A stretch of 64,000 nt of DNA. Source: Prunus persica. Taxonomy: Eukaryota > Streptophyta > Magnoliopsida > Rosales > Rosaceae. Position 1 is the stretch's first letter; every line of letters begins with the position of its first letter. The notes beneath the pieces were generated by a model. That model was not told where the DNA came from and ran no database searches. It was given only the letters and a program-made list of their open reading frames with translations. The translations under genes were made by a program, and so were the position numbers. The DNA lies in contig NC_034010.1 in the NCBI RefSeq assembly GCF_000346465.2, positions 19,769,199 to 19,833,198 of the forward strand, given 5' to 3'. This document shows, piece after piece, positions 54,840-64,000 of this stretch.

Positions 54840-55637
54840 ATGAAGGCTTTGAAGGAACAGCGATGCGAGCGAGAGCCTCCTGTTGACGTTGACGTTGACG
54901 ATGACGACTTTGTTGGACTCGCTTGCCCTCTCGACGACCTTGAAGCTGTCGTCATCCTTGAAAGTGAAACCACGACTTTCGATCCCTTCTTGTTCGACAA
55001 CGTCAAACTTGATGACCACAACATGGCAATTCAAGAGAAGCCCAAGAAACCACCATCCCACGGCAAAGGGAAGAAGTTGGAGACCCTCCGATTGGTGCTA
55101 TGCACACCACCTCCATCTTCTTGTCAACAAAACCCTACGGGGCCAACAAAATCTGATGCTCACCATCAACGGCAACACTGGGATGATGAAGAGAAATTGG
55201 AGAATAGCAAGCGAAAGCTTCACCAAGGCTATCAGGAGTTCCAAAGCAAGAGAAAGAAAATTCAACTTCTTGACGTCAAGAACTTGCCTTTGCCGTCTAA
55301 GCCTCAGCGAGGCCGGGTTTTGAGCGAGAACAAGCCGTTGATCAGTTCGAGGAAGTGCCCAGAGCCTTCTGATTTTTCGGAGAGCCAACAAAACCCTAAG
55401 GGGCTCACAAAATCTACTGATCATGATCTTCATCATCGGCAAGATTGGGATGATGAAGAGAAGTTGGAGACTAGTGTTCAAAAGCTTCACCAAGGCTATC
55501 AAGAGTTCCAAAACAAGCGAAAGAAAATTCAAATTATCGACATCAAGAACTTGCCTTTGCCGTCTAAGCCAGGACGAGGTCGGGTTTTGACAAAGAACAA
55601 GTTTCTGACTAGCTCCAGGAAGTGCCGAGCCTTCTGA
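54840..55637 (+). CDS. U3, unrecognised charged repeat protein (265 aa)
   Basis: The second intact member of the U family, very similar to U1 along its whole length, with scattered substitutions and a two-residue difference in the acidic N-terminus. Layout: acidic segment 1-60 (DVDVDDDDFVGLACPLDDLE), Lys/Pro-rich 66-82, CTPPPSSC at 88-95, repeat unit 1 at about 96-173 and unit 2 at about 183-263. Each unit carries QQNP, WDDEEKLE, KLHQGYQEFQ.KRKKIQ, KNLPLPSKP.RGRVL and SSRKC. KRKK clusters suggest nuclear location. No enzyme motif was recognised. It is followed about 170 bp on by the leader of the ARG4 pseudogene, the same order as U1-ARG0. Confidence 0.65.
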   Translation: MKALKEQRCEREPPVDVDVDDDDFVGLACPLDDLEAVVILESETTTFDPFLFDNVKLDDHNMAIQEKPKKPPSHGKGKKLETLRLVLCTPPPSSCQQNPTGPTKSDAHHQRQHWDDEEKLENSKRKLHQGYQEFQSKRKKIQLLDVKNLPLPSKPQRGRVLSENKPLISSRKCPEPSDFSESQQNPKGLTKSTDHDLHHRQDWDDEEKLETSVQKLHQGYQEFQNKRKKIQIIDIKNLPLPSKPGRGRVLTKNKFLTSSRKCRAF

Positions 55638-55799
55638 TTTCTTGGATATCAGATGTAAGTACCTGGTTTTTGAACCACAAAACGATTATAAGTACATGGT
55701 TTTTTTAGGAGAGCTAGCACGTTGTTTATTCAATTCATTCTGTAATTGTGATTAGTTTATGTACAATTGTAATTCGAGTGGGATATTTTAATTTGAGCG

Positions 55800-58372
55800 A
55801 TTTTTTCCTGTTGATTTTCTCTCTGCTTTGATCATTTTTAAGTTTTTCTCACTTCTCTTCACAGCCTCTCTATCTCTCCGATTTCTTAACCACAAAATGA
55901 TTATAAGTACGTGGGTTTTTGTGACAGCAATGCCAACCAATATTCCTAGTGCTTTGATAGACAAGGGTCAGAGCCGAGTTATAGATGTTCCTAGTGCTAA
56001 AGGTACCTATTTTCCATGTTGGGTAGTGTATAATTTTCAGACTTGGAAATTGTTTTGAGATATCCCTATTGTTTTTCCTTGTTTATAGATTGTTAGTGTA
56101 ACTTGATGTGCTTCAAAAGCTTTATTTTGTTACACTGGGCTGAGTTTGAGCAGCAATTAGTTGAACCACATGTAATGTATGTTCATTGCGCATGACATGC
56201 AGTCATATCCCTTTTATAACATTGAAAACTTTACCAGTATGATACCATACAACTGCTTACTGGTATATTTCATATTTTAAATGCTTAGATGTCAAGTACC
56301 CTTCCTGCAGTATGATGCCATTTTCAGGCCTCAGATTTGAAATAGGGATCAGGGTACCCTGTTCCCTGATTTCTCTAATCGATTTCGTCGAGTTGACGTT
56401 CGTATAAAAGCATAATCTTTGTGCTTTTTGGGCACCCAAAAGGAAACATTTCATGAAAAGCAGCAATCTTGCTCTAGAAAATAGAATCTTACCGTAGTTT
56501 GTTTTCTTATTTTCCTATGATACATGTTCCTTGGCTTGCCATGGAATTTGGGGCTACAAAATCAATGTTTATGTATAAGTGGAGAGTCTTCTTCTTGTAT
56601 TCAGTGTTAAATTATTCATTCAAATTTAGGGTACTGATTGCTCTGCTTTTCTTTTCTTTTCTGTTCTTTTGTTCCATTTTCTTACTTTTACAATTGGATG
56701 AGTGAAGAACCCTATAGAGGAAAAATGTAAACAAAAGCTATTTTTGTAGGTGACCAAAGATGACTATTCAGTCATTTTTCATGACAACTTCATTGGCGAC
56801 GAGGACAAGGTTAGTTCTACTTCTATATAATTTGGTTTCAGGGTGTTTTTAAGGAGCAAAGGGTTACGGACATAACTCTGCTGGAATTGCTTTCCTATGG
56901 ACCTCAGAAAGAGGCAGGAAAGGTAATTAAATTTGGAGATTGTCCTGTTTTCATATTGATAAATAATATGCATGCATGTAAGGTAGAATATTGTCTAGGA
57001 TGAAAATTCAGGTAATTCATTCACATATCCATGTTGGAGGCCTATGCTAAGGAAAAAAAAAAAAAAAAAAGATGGAAGAATTTTTTAGTGGAAGGTAGAA
57101 AAGGATGACTCCCTATGCGTCATACTGCAGGAAACTTTAGTTAAGAAGTGATGCCATTTTCCTTTTAATTGGAAACTTTAGTGCCAACCCGTCAAGACCT
57201 TTTCAGGAAACTTCATCGTGCATCACTGGACTAGGAACGGGGAATCCGTTGTACTGATCATAACCACACTTTTCCCAGAGACTTCCCCGCTCTTAGGTCC
57301 AACAATGGCAATACTGAGACCCCATGTCAGCAGTTAGCCAATTTCTCATGAAGCTTATTCACTGAGAGAGAGAAAAATGCTGTATCCATTAAATTGCCGA
57401 AGTTATCAAACTAAAATTTCATAATTTCCTTTCTTTGTTGAAGTTTTCAACTGCCATGAAAGTGGAAACCGGTTAGGAGTTACCACCCTGTTGGGATCCT
57501 CCTGCCAATTTGTGGGAATAATGTTTACCAAGTGTCTAAGTTGTATAAGGGTTGTGAAAAATGGTGGAAAGAAGCCATAGTCATTGCATTTATGGGAAAG
57601 GATTCCTCATGGTACTTCTTTTATCATCTTCGTCATATATATATGTGAGCCTTTAGCTGCAATCCCAACTTTTTGTGCTTCCCTCCTGGTGCATGGATTT
57701 TTGAAACTGGGCAAAACATTCCATCAGAGAAATATTGGAATTTAAACTCAGAGTGGTATACTATACTAAGAGTAATGTTGTCCTTTTTTGGTTCCTGGAA
57801 AGCATCACAGATATATTATTGAGAGTAAATGTTGTCCTTACTTGTTTGAGACATTTCATTCCGGAATGAGTATATACATACACCTGCTACGTTTACCTTT
57901 TGGATTTTTTTGGAAGAACCTTTATATTGTGTCCATGCCCTTTCGGGATCCACTGCGCCCATTAGTGTTAGGTGGCGACCACTCAATATCTTATCCTGTT
58001 GTAAGAGCCGTCTCCGGGAAGCTTGTGGGACCTGTGGATATCTCTAAGCCCCTTGAAGGTAATGAATATTCTCATGCAGGTAAATTCTCATCTGTAAATA
58101 CAGTTTCCAGTTAGTTTGGAAATGAATATTAGGCCAAATTCATGAAAGGAAATGATATCTGTTTTAGCTTCACATGAGCATGCTCATGAAAGGAAATGAT
58201 GCTCATGTTGGTTATCTGTATGTATCATTGCTGATTTTCTCAAAAGCATCACTTTGTGAGAAAATTTATAAACATTCTTAACTGATAATATTTGCACTTT
58301 TTTTTCCCTGCATTCAAAGATTATAATCTTTTGTGTAGGAGGCAGAGTGGCTCATGTACAGTATGCAAATGA
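55800..58372 (+). pseudogene. ARG4, partial arginase pseudogene with captured DNA
   Basis: The leader (from 55803) and a shortened exon 1 (55930-56000) are present. Intron 3 sequence resumes at about 56060. Exon 4 is at 57951-58078, with GGDHS kept but DAHPD lost and the acceptor mutated from CAG to CGG (57946-57948). Exons 2, 3, 5 and 6 are missing. Intron 3 is interrupted by glycerophosphodiesterase exons (56360-57110) and carries a 50-bp scrap of the ABCF gene at about 57285-57337. It ends where LINE sequence begins. Confidence 0.8.
56362..57105 (+). pseudogene. Captured glycerophosphodiester phosphodiesterase (GDPD) exons
   Basis: Two exon-like pieces with intact splice borders lie in this insertion. 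56750-56809 encodes VTKDDYSVIFHDNFIGDEDK and 56842-56922 encodes GVFKEQRVTDITLLELLSYG followed by PQKEAGK. Together they match the GDPD catalytic core, including the HD of VIFHD. A third piece at about 56377-56400 (IDFVEL, one base deleted from the expected FVEFDV) fits the preceding exon. Introns are retained, so this is copied genomic DNA, not a cDNA. No start or rest of the enzyme is present. Confidence 0.75.
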
Positions 58373-58615
58373 ACATGGTCTCATGGAGTGTGAAGCCTTT
58401 GATTCAAGATATTTGGCAGTTAGCCTCCTTGTGTGATTCCGTCCAGTTTAGCCATGTGTTTAGTGAAGCTAATTTCTTAGCTGATGCTCTAGCAAACTTA
58501 GGCCATGGGATCTCCTCCTCATCTTTGGGAATTTGGCCTCCCTTTTTCTGTCGCCTCTGCTTTTTATTTCAACCTCTTTGGGCATGCGTGCTCTAGAGGT
58601 TTTAGTTTGTAATTT
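58373..58615 (+). mobile_element. LINE RNase H C-terminal fragment
   Basis: An 80-codon frame contains IQDIWQLASLCDSVQFSHVF followed by SEANFLADALANLGHG. This is the end of a plant LINE RNase H domain (the H...N..AD.LA motif). It interrupts arginase intron 4 homology just after CAAATGAAC (about 58372). Confidence 0.75.
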
Positions 58616-59837
58616 TACGTTGTAACATTGGAAGGAATTATTTTACAACTCTAATGCCCAAAACCCAAACCTCCATGCAAGATACCTAAAAGTCAAAAGG
58701 AAAGCTAATAAATCATATTTGTAAATTATGGAATCATTCATAGATCTATTAGTTAATTAAAAATATGATTTATCATAAGCACATGATATCTAAATTATAG
58801 AATTTATAATACGAAACAAAGAAGATGAAAAACCCATTTTATGAGGTAAAGATGCTAGAAAACTGAACCATACAAGTAGAATTAGAAGGGTCAAAATGTG
58901 TTTTCAAGGAGAATGTTTGACCCTTGAGGGCGTTAGCAGGCTCTGCTAATAATGACAAGTGTTGAGAACAGTGATGATAACACACGTTAAATTAAATTGG
59001 TGAGCAAATATGCTCTCTTAACTAGAATTTACCAAAAAGATTATGATAGACAAGCTAGCTATGAGAGAAGGCTTGCCCTTAATTACTAAATTTATTATTT
59101 GTGAGGAAGCGTAATTATGTCCAATAATTACAAAGTGCGCTTTTTGTTTATTTTGGCTTGGTGATTAGTGTATGCATTAATTTGGGCACCAAAACAATTG
59201 ATAATGCACAATATGCCCCAAATTAGTGTATGCTACTGTTTATATAGATATTATTATATATATTTTCTTTATATTGTGAACTCACTAGTAAGATAGTATT
59301 TTCATATATATATACATGAAAATATGTAATTATTAGAAATAGTAATACTTGGTTTAGTAGCAACACTCAAGTGAAATTAGACGTGCATTAATTTTTAATT
59401 TGGGTTGGCTCGACAAAAAAGGAACCTGCAAAAATAAACTTGATAAGAGGAAACTAATTGTATTTTGTTTGGGGTAATTCTTCAAGACTAATTTCCCAAA
59501 AAAAAAAAAAAGTGCATGAAATTAAAAACTAAAAGAAATCCTCAATCACCACAACATTTAATATTTAATATAGAAAACTAAAAGAAACCTGGCACAAAAA
59601 GAAAAAAAAAACTTCATAAGAGGTACAATAGAGTTTCTAAATAACTCCAACTTCTCCAACACAAAGAAAAAGAAAAACAGAAGTCCAACTTCGCTTGTGT
59701 AGTTATAAAGCAAATTGAAACACAGAACACAAACATGGGTCATTTGCGTTTGGAGACGGTGGCAAGTTAAGGTTAGAAAGTGCAATAGAATTAATTATAA
59801 TAAAATATTGGTTTTCCCGACGAGATTAGGAAACTAA
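58616..59837. other. Spacer and U4 upstream flank
   Basis: 58620-59030 is unrecognised AT-rich sequence. 59040-59230 is the repeated spacer, inverted relative to 46830-47000. From about 59330 the sequence matches the flanks before U2, U3 and U1 (GTAGCAACACTCAAGTGAAAT, GGAAACTAATTGTATTTTG). A TATAAATA at 59841-59848 corresponds to the U promoter. Confidence 0.5.
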
Positions 59838-60437
59838 AAACTATAAATATATATGTAGTAGTCTAAGCCTTTTGTAAACTCTAGCTACTGTCATTTAGGG
59901 TTTCCAAAATTCCCTATAATCTTTTCTCTTTCAAACGATCGAGACCTTTCACTTCACTAGCTACTTTCTCTTTCAGACAAGATGAAGGCTTTGAAGGAAC
60001 AGCGAGAGCCTCCTGTTGACGTTCACGTTGACGATGACGACTTTGCTGGACTTGCTTGCCCTCTTGACGACCTTCAAGTTGTCTTCATCCTTGAAAGTGA
60101 AACCACGACTTTCGATCCCTCCAACTTGTTCCACGACGTCAAACTTGATGACCATGGCATGGCAATTCAAGAGAAGCCCAAGAAACCATCATCTCACGGC
60201 AAAGGCAAGAGTTTGGAGACCCTCCGCTTGGTGCTATGCGCACCATCTCCATCTTCTTGTCAACCAAAACCATACGGGGCCAAAAAAATCTGATGCTCAC
60301 CATCAACGGCAAAACTGGAATTGTGAAACCCCGTATTTATAAAATTATATAGTTTGAAGATTTATTTGTTATATTCATTATATATATAAATATATATATG
60401 TGCAATTTTCACCATTAGTTTATATATATATATATAT

Positions 60438-60834
60438 AGAGCTTCCATTGAGGGATCTTTCAAATAAGCTTATTTGAGGGACACCCCTTGTAGGCTCCAC
60501 TCCAAATTGTATCTCACTGATCCAAACCGTCTATTTTGTAGATATTCATTCAAAGATCATCTCTACAAAAAATCACTTGAATCCGATATCATTTGACCAC
60601 TCAATTAAGTTATTGAAATTTTAGCATTTTCTTGAAGCACCGTGTTCATTGATTTTGTAAGACACAATTGGATGTCGAAATGGTTTCCGATTTGTCTAAT
60701 TTTTTGTAAGGATGATCTATGAATGAAGACCTGAAAAATAGATGGTTTGGATTATTGGGAAAAAAATGGTAGGGTACCCTAAATGGCGTCCCTCAAATAA
60801 AATTATTTGAGGGATCCCTCAATAGAAGGGGACT
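60438..60834. mobile_element. MITE nested in the solo LTR
   Basis: The ends are inverted copies: CTTCCATTGAGGGATC on the left and, read on the other strand, CTTCTATTGAGGGATC on the right. They continue with a TCAAATAA...TTATTTGAGGGAC hairpin on each side. TATATA runs flank it, compatible with TA target choice. About 400 bp, non-coding. Confidence 0.75.
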
Positions 60835-61889
60835 ATATATATATATATATAAACCCATATTATTATTTGCATGACAGTGTGCACGTTGGGTAGATATCTA
60901 AGTGGGTGATAGATTTGAATAAACCTATCTTATCTTGAATTATATATTATTTTATTGAAAACTTAGGAGTTAAGGCTTAAAAGACATAAGAAACATGAGG
61001 TGGACTCTCTAGTATGAGGTGTTGGATCAAGAGTATTGTAGCTAGAGATGGTGCCACCATTCGTGCTAGGTGGCGGGACATGCCAAGATTGAAGATAAAG
61101 CTCAAGTTATTGTTATCCTAAAGTGTTGCCACCAAGAGTATTAACCAATGATAGAAGGATAGCAACCGACTTCTTCTAGTATAAATAAGACCTTCATTAC
61201 TTGTTGTCATGCATAGTTGTACAGAGAGAGAGAGAGAGAGAGAGCGCAAGTGGTGATGAAATTCTTGGAGGAGATATAGGGCTTAGCTTGTAAATGCTTT
61301 GAAATTGAAGTAGGGGTTTCTTGGGGACCTTTACGGAGATTGATCTAATTAAATTTCGTGAGTACTATATTATGCGTGATATGATTATATGTATATTGAT
61401 GATGTTTAAATGTTACATTGTTGTGAGATACATGGAAGGCATAATTATATCATGTCATGGATATTTGGTTGAAGTTGTTGGGTGGAGAAGATATAATAAT
61501 GGAAAAGAGGGTAATGGATATAGTCTTTTGTGTAGTTGAGTCTAACTCTTGGCAGGTACCTGGTCTCAGAGATCCCATAGTGCACATGGTTTTTATTGGG
61601 TGATTCGAGACTGACGAAAGGGAGTTAGACAAGATGACTAACAAAAGGGGAATTATGGGACAGTTGAAATGGGTGTTAGTTCATATAAATGGGCATTCGG
61701 GACCAAGTGGTATAAGCATGGTATAGGACGTGCAGGTCCGCTTGTCCAGTTATATGAATTAATGGGATTAGATGAAGAGCATTCATGCATTATTATTATG
61801 AATGTGATATTTGGTTGTGTGATTGCATGTCACTTAATTTAGTTATATCAATCTACTGTGATAAGGTCTTATGTCCTTACTGAGCTGTG

Positions 61890-62457
61890 TGTGGGAGCAA
61901 ATTTTCCCACGAGAATATTCGATTGGAAAGATTCTCCTTTCTTCTTTGCCACTCTTTCTCCCTGCAAAATAGAACAAATACGAAGACCACACCCGGGGGG
62001 TGTTGGCCAAAGGCCCTCCGATGCCTAAATTAGTTCAATTGAATCGTATAGAAAACAATAGCTAATAGAGTATGAAGATATGTATATAATATAAACAAGG
62101 CGGGCAGAGCCTTATGTAAAAGAGAGGGAGAGATGAGGTAGCTAGACTATGTGAGGAAAGATCTCTACAGAGGTTTTAGCAGTAGTTCTGACGTACCTCA
62201 TCTTTGTGCGTAACCAAGTATTTATAATGGCCTTGGAGAGGTTGGTGGGGTTGGTGATGTTGGTGTGGTTGGTGTAGTTGGTGTATTTAGGGATTAGGGA
62301 TTTGACTGAATCCCTAATTAAGGCGAGGATCAAGTAACCCCCAATTTGATTAGGTAATTCCCAATTAGGTTAGGTAACTCCTAATTAGGTCAAATAATTC
62401 CCAAATTGATTGGCCTAATTATTTGACCTGGGGTTCAGGTTTAATTTGGTTCCCACA
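61890..62457 (-). mobile_element. Second solo LTR nested in the first (Copia-like)
   Basis: 568 bp beginning TGTGGGAGCAAATT and ending AATTTGGTTCCCACA, with the 5-bp duplication CTGTG on both sides (61885-61889 and 62458-62462). On the minus strand a TATAAATA (about 62217-62225) precedes a likely transcription start, so the minus orientation is preferred. There is no coding domain. The TGTGGGA/TCCCACA ends resemble Copia LTRs. Confidence 0.8.
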
Positions 62458-63171
62458 CTGTGGTTGCTCATCCCTCACCATGTTTAATTTTTTAGATGAA
62501 TTAGTGGACAAGAAAAGGACTAAACCAGTAGAGGCTGAATTAGATGATAGTGATAGAGCGTTATTTATTTCTTGTAAAGTTGTAAGATTTTGGATTTATT
62601 TTTATAAGAGAAGTTTATTTAAAACCATTGTTTCGGCATCTTTTTATTTTTTTTATTTTTATTTTCTCACGTACCGGGCACGGAGTTTTCACCTACCCCA
62701 GATCTGGGGTGTGACAGGAATGATGAAGAGAAATTGGAGAATAGCAAGCGAAAGCTTCACCAAGGCTTTCAAGAGTTCCAAAACAAGAGAGAGAAAATTC
62801 AACTTCTTGACATCAAAAACTTGCCTTTGCCTTCTAAGCCTCAGCGAGGCTGGATTTTGAGAGAGAACCAGCCGTTGACCAGTTCGAGGAAGTGCCTAGA
62901 GCCTTCTGATTTTTCAGAGAGCCAACAAAACCCTAAGGGGCTCACAAAATCTACTGACCGTGATCTTCATCGGCAAGATTGGGATGATGAAGAGAAGTTG
63001 GAGACTAGTGTTCGAAAGCTTCATCCAGGCTATCAAGAGTTCCAAAACAAGCGAAAGAAAATTCAAGTTATCGACATCAAGAACTTGCCATTGCCATCTA
63101 AGCCGGGACGAGGTCGGGTTTTGACAAAGAACAAGTTTCTGACCAGCTCCAGGAAGTGCTTAGCCTTCTGA

Positions 63172-63539
63172 TTTCTCGGAGAACACGTTTCTTATTGTCT
63201 AGTACTAGTTTATTCTTTAATTGATATCAGTTTATGTAACACAAGAATTATTATCTGTTTAAGGCATCCAAATTTTCTAGTGCCAAATTATATTTTACCC
63301 AAATCAATATTCAACAAGTTTTTGCCTGAATCATCATCATGGCTTCCCACTTTGGGGCATTCTGAATTGTTTTGATGCCCAAATTAATGCATACACTAAT
63401 CACAAAGCCAAAATACACAAACTGCCCACTTTGTAATTATTGGACATAATTAAGCTTCCTGACAAGTCATAAATTTAGTAATTAAGGGCAACCCTCCTCT
63501 TAATTATTGGACATAATTAAGCTTCCTGACAAATCATAA
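63172..63539. other. Spacer following U4
   Basis: Matches the spacer behind U2 (46690-47000), including CATCATCATGGCTTCC and CCCAAATTAATGCATACACT. The phrase TTATTGGACATAATTAAGCTTCCTGACAA (in part) is duplicated in tandem at about 63437 and 63501. Confidence 0.55.
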
Positions 63540-64000
63540 TGAAACTGGAAATGAATTCTCAGTTAACACTTTCAGATAACGATGGTACATGCATATAGAT
63601 AGCCAGGTTATGTGAAACTGAAAAAATAATAATAATAATACAAGGTTGACTAATCCCTTTTCAATTCGTTATTTGGACTAATAATATTTCCTAATGAAGT
63701 GGGAAAGCAAGCCATAAGGTATACAAACCTACCTGTTCCATCACTAGCTTGACAGACTCACTTATGTAATATTCATCAGTCGGTCATCTTCAACTCCACA
63801 ATCTCGAATTTATTGGACAGCAACATCATCAACATCGGTTAGCACCTGCATTGCCAGAATCATGTTTCAATGACTTCAATTCACGCACCATAACATGAAA
63901 TTCTGAAGAAAGAAATCGTCACCAATTAACTCAACAACTGAAGAAGGTATCTGGTACTAAATCTTCTTAGCCTCTCTAATCCAAGGAGGAGCAAAAGCAG
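63540..64000 (-). pseudogene. ARG5, inverted arginase fragment, runs off the window
   Basis: On the minus strand, the window edge (64000) starts in the middle of exon 2 (CTGCTTTTGCTCCTCCT), followed by intron 2 and then exon 3 (about 63850-63732). Exon 3 lacks its first 20 bp or so and has a small insertion and a stop. From about 63725 it jumps to intron 4 and the 3' end (63540-63725). Exons 4-6 are absent. The exon 2 end, CTCAACAACTGAAGAAGGTA, is present in the opposite (+) orientation at 63930-63949, a micro-inversion. Confidence 0.75.

Larger units (their letters stand above)
60322..62716 (+). mobile_element. Solo LTR (probably Ty3/Gypsy) inserted in U4
   Basis: It begins TGTGAAACCCCG and ends GGGGTGTGACA, with the 5-bp target duplication GGAAT on both sides (60317-60321, 62717-62721). 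There is no internal domain. Length is 2,395 bp including two nested insertions (roughly 1.4 kb without them). TATAAATA at 61180-61187, followed by a GA-rich stretch (61224-61244), is a plausible promoter, giving plus orientation. A single LTR with matching target sites indicates loss of the body by recombination between LTRs. Confidence 0.85.
59982..63171 (+). pseudogene. U4, U gene split by a solo LTR
   Basis: The 5' part (59982-60321) starts MKALKEQREPPVDVHV and is intact to about residue 98. There an extra C in the CAACCAAAACC stretch shifts the frame, ending at the TGA at 60291. The 3' part (62722-63171) carries both repeat units with an open frame to the same C-terminus (SSRKCLAF). A 2,395-bp solo LTR separates the halves, flanked by the duplicated target GGAAT. 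The downstream frame is still well conserved, so the break is fairly recent. Confidence 0.9.

Overview
This is plant nuclear DNA. It has AT-rich intergenic sequence, multi-exon genes with GT/AG introns, long dinucleotide repeats, MITE-like foldbacks, LTR and LINE debris, and only plant-type protein families. A eudicot is clear. A woody rosid, possibly Rosaceae/Prunus, is a guess from overall character and was not tested.

Left half (1-28.5 kb), ordinary housekeeping genes. Positions 1-6.2 kb hold no gene I can support, but several inverted-repeat elements and a LINE RNase H remnant. An intronless ELOF1-type transcription elongation factor (+) lies at 6.35 kb with a small TRIM-like retroelement directly behind it. 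A 17-exon tubulin-folding cofactor D gene (-) fills 7.55-16.9 kb, with a foldback element about 110 bp upstream of its start. Then come a secreted PMEI-like protein (-, 19 kb), a DUF641/GIL1-like protein with two non-coding 5' exons (-, 21.7-24.9 kb), an Agenet-domain gene remnant (26.3 kb) and a two-exon Ycf20-like chloroplast membrane protein (+, 27.5-28.5 kb).

Middle (28.8-44.6 kb). A decayed ABCF/GCN-type ATPase (+) abuts an antisense arginase fragment (ARG0). ARG0 is followed on the same (-) strand by an intact gene for an unrecognised protein that I call U (U1). A three-exon SagB/nitroreductase-like gene (-) and one complete six-exon arginase gene (ARG1, +) follow.

Right third (44.6-64 kb). 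This is a degenerate array in which U and arginase copies alternate: U2 (broken, with an element inserted), ARG2 (scrambled), ARG3 (partial), U3 (intact), ARG4 (partial, carrying captured glycerophosphodiesterase exons and a LINE scrap), U4 (split by a solo LTR that itself carries a second solo LTR and a MITE), and ARG5 (inverted, running off the window). With U1-ARG0 this gives four U copies and six arginase copies. Only ARG1 among the arginases, and U1 and U3 among the U copies, look able to make full-length protein.

The most interesting content is the U family: an apparently undescribed, probably nuclear, charged protein of about 266 residues built on two tandem repeats of about 80 residues, co-amplified with arginase. 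Shared breakpoints, notably a scrap of the ABCF gene in both ARG0 and ARG4, allow part of the duplication history to be read.
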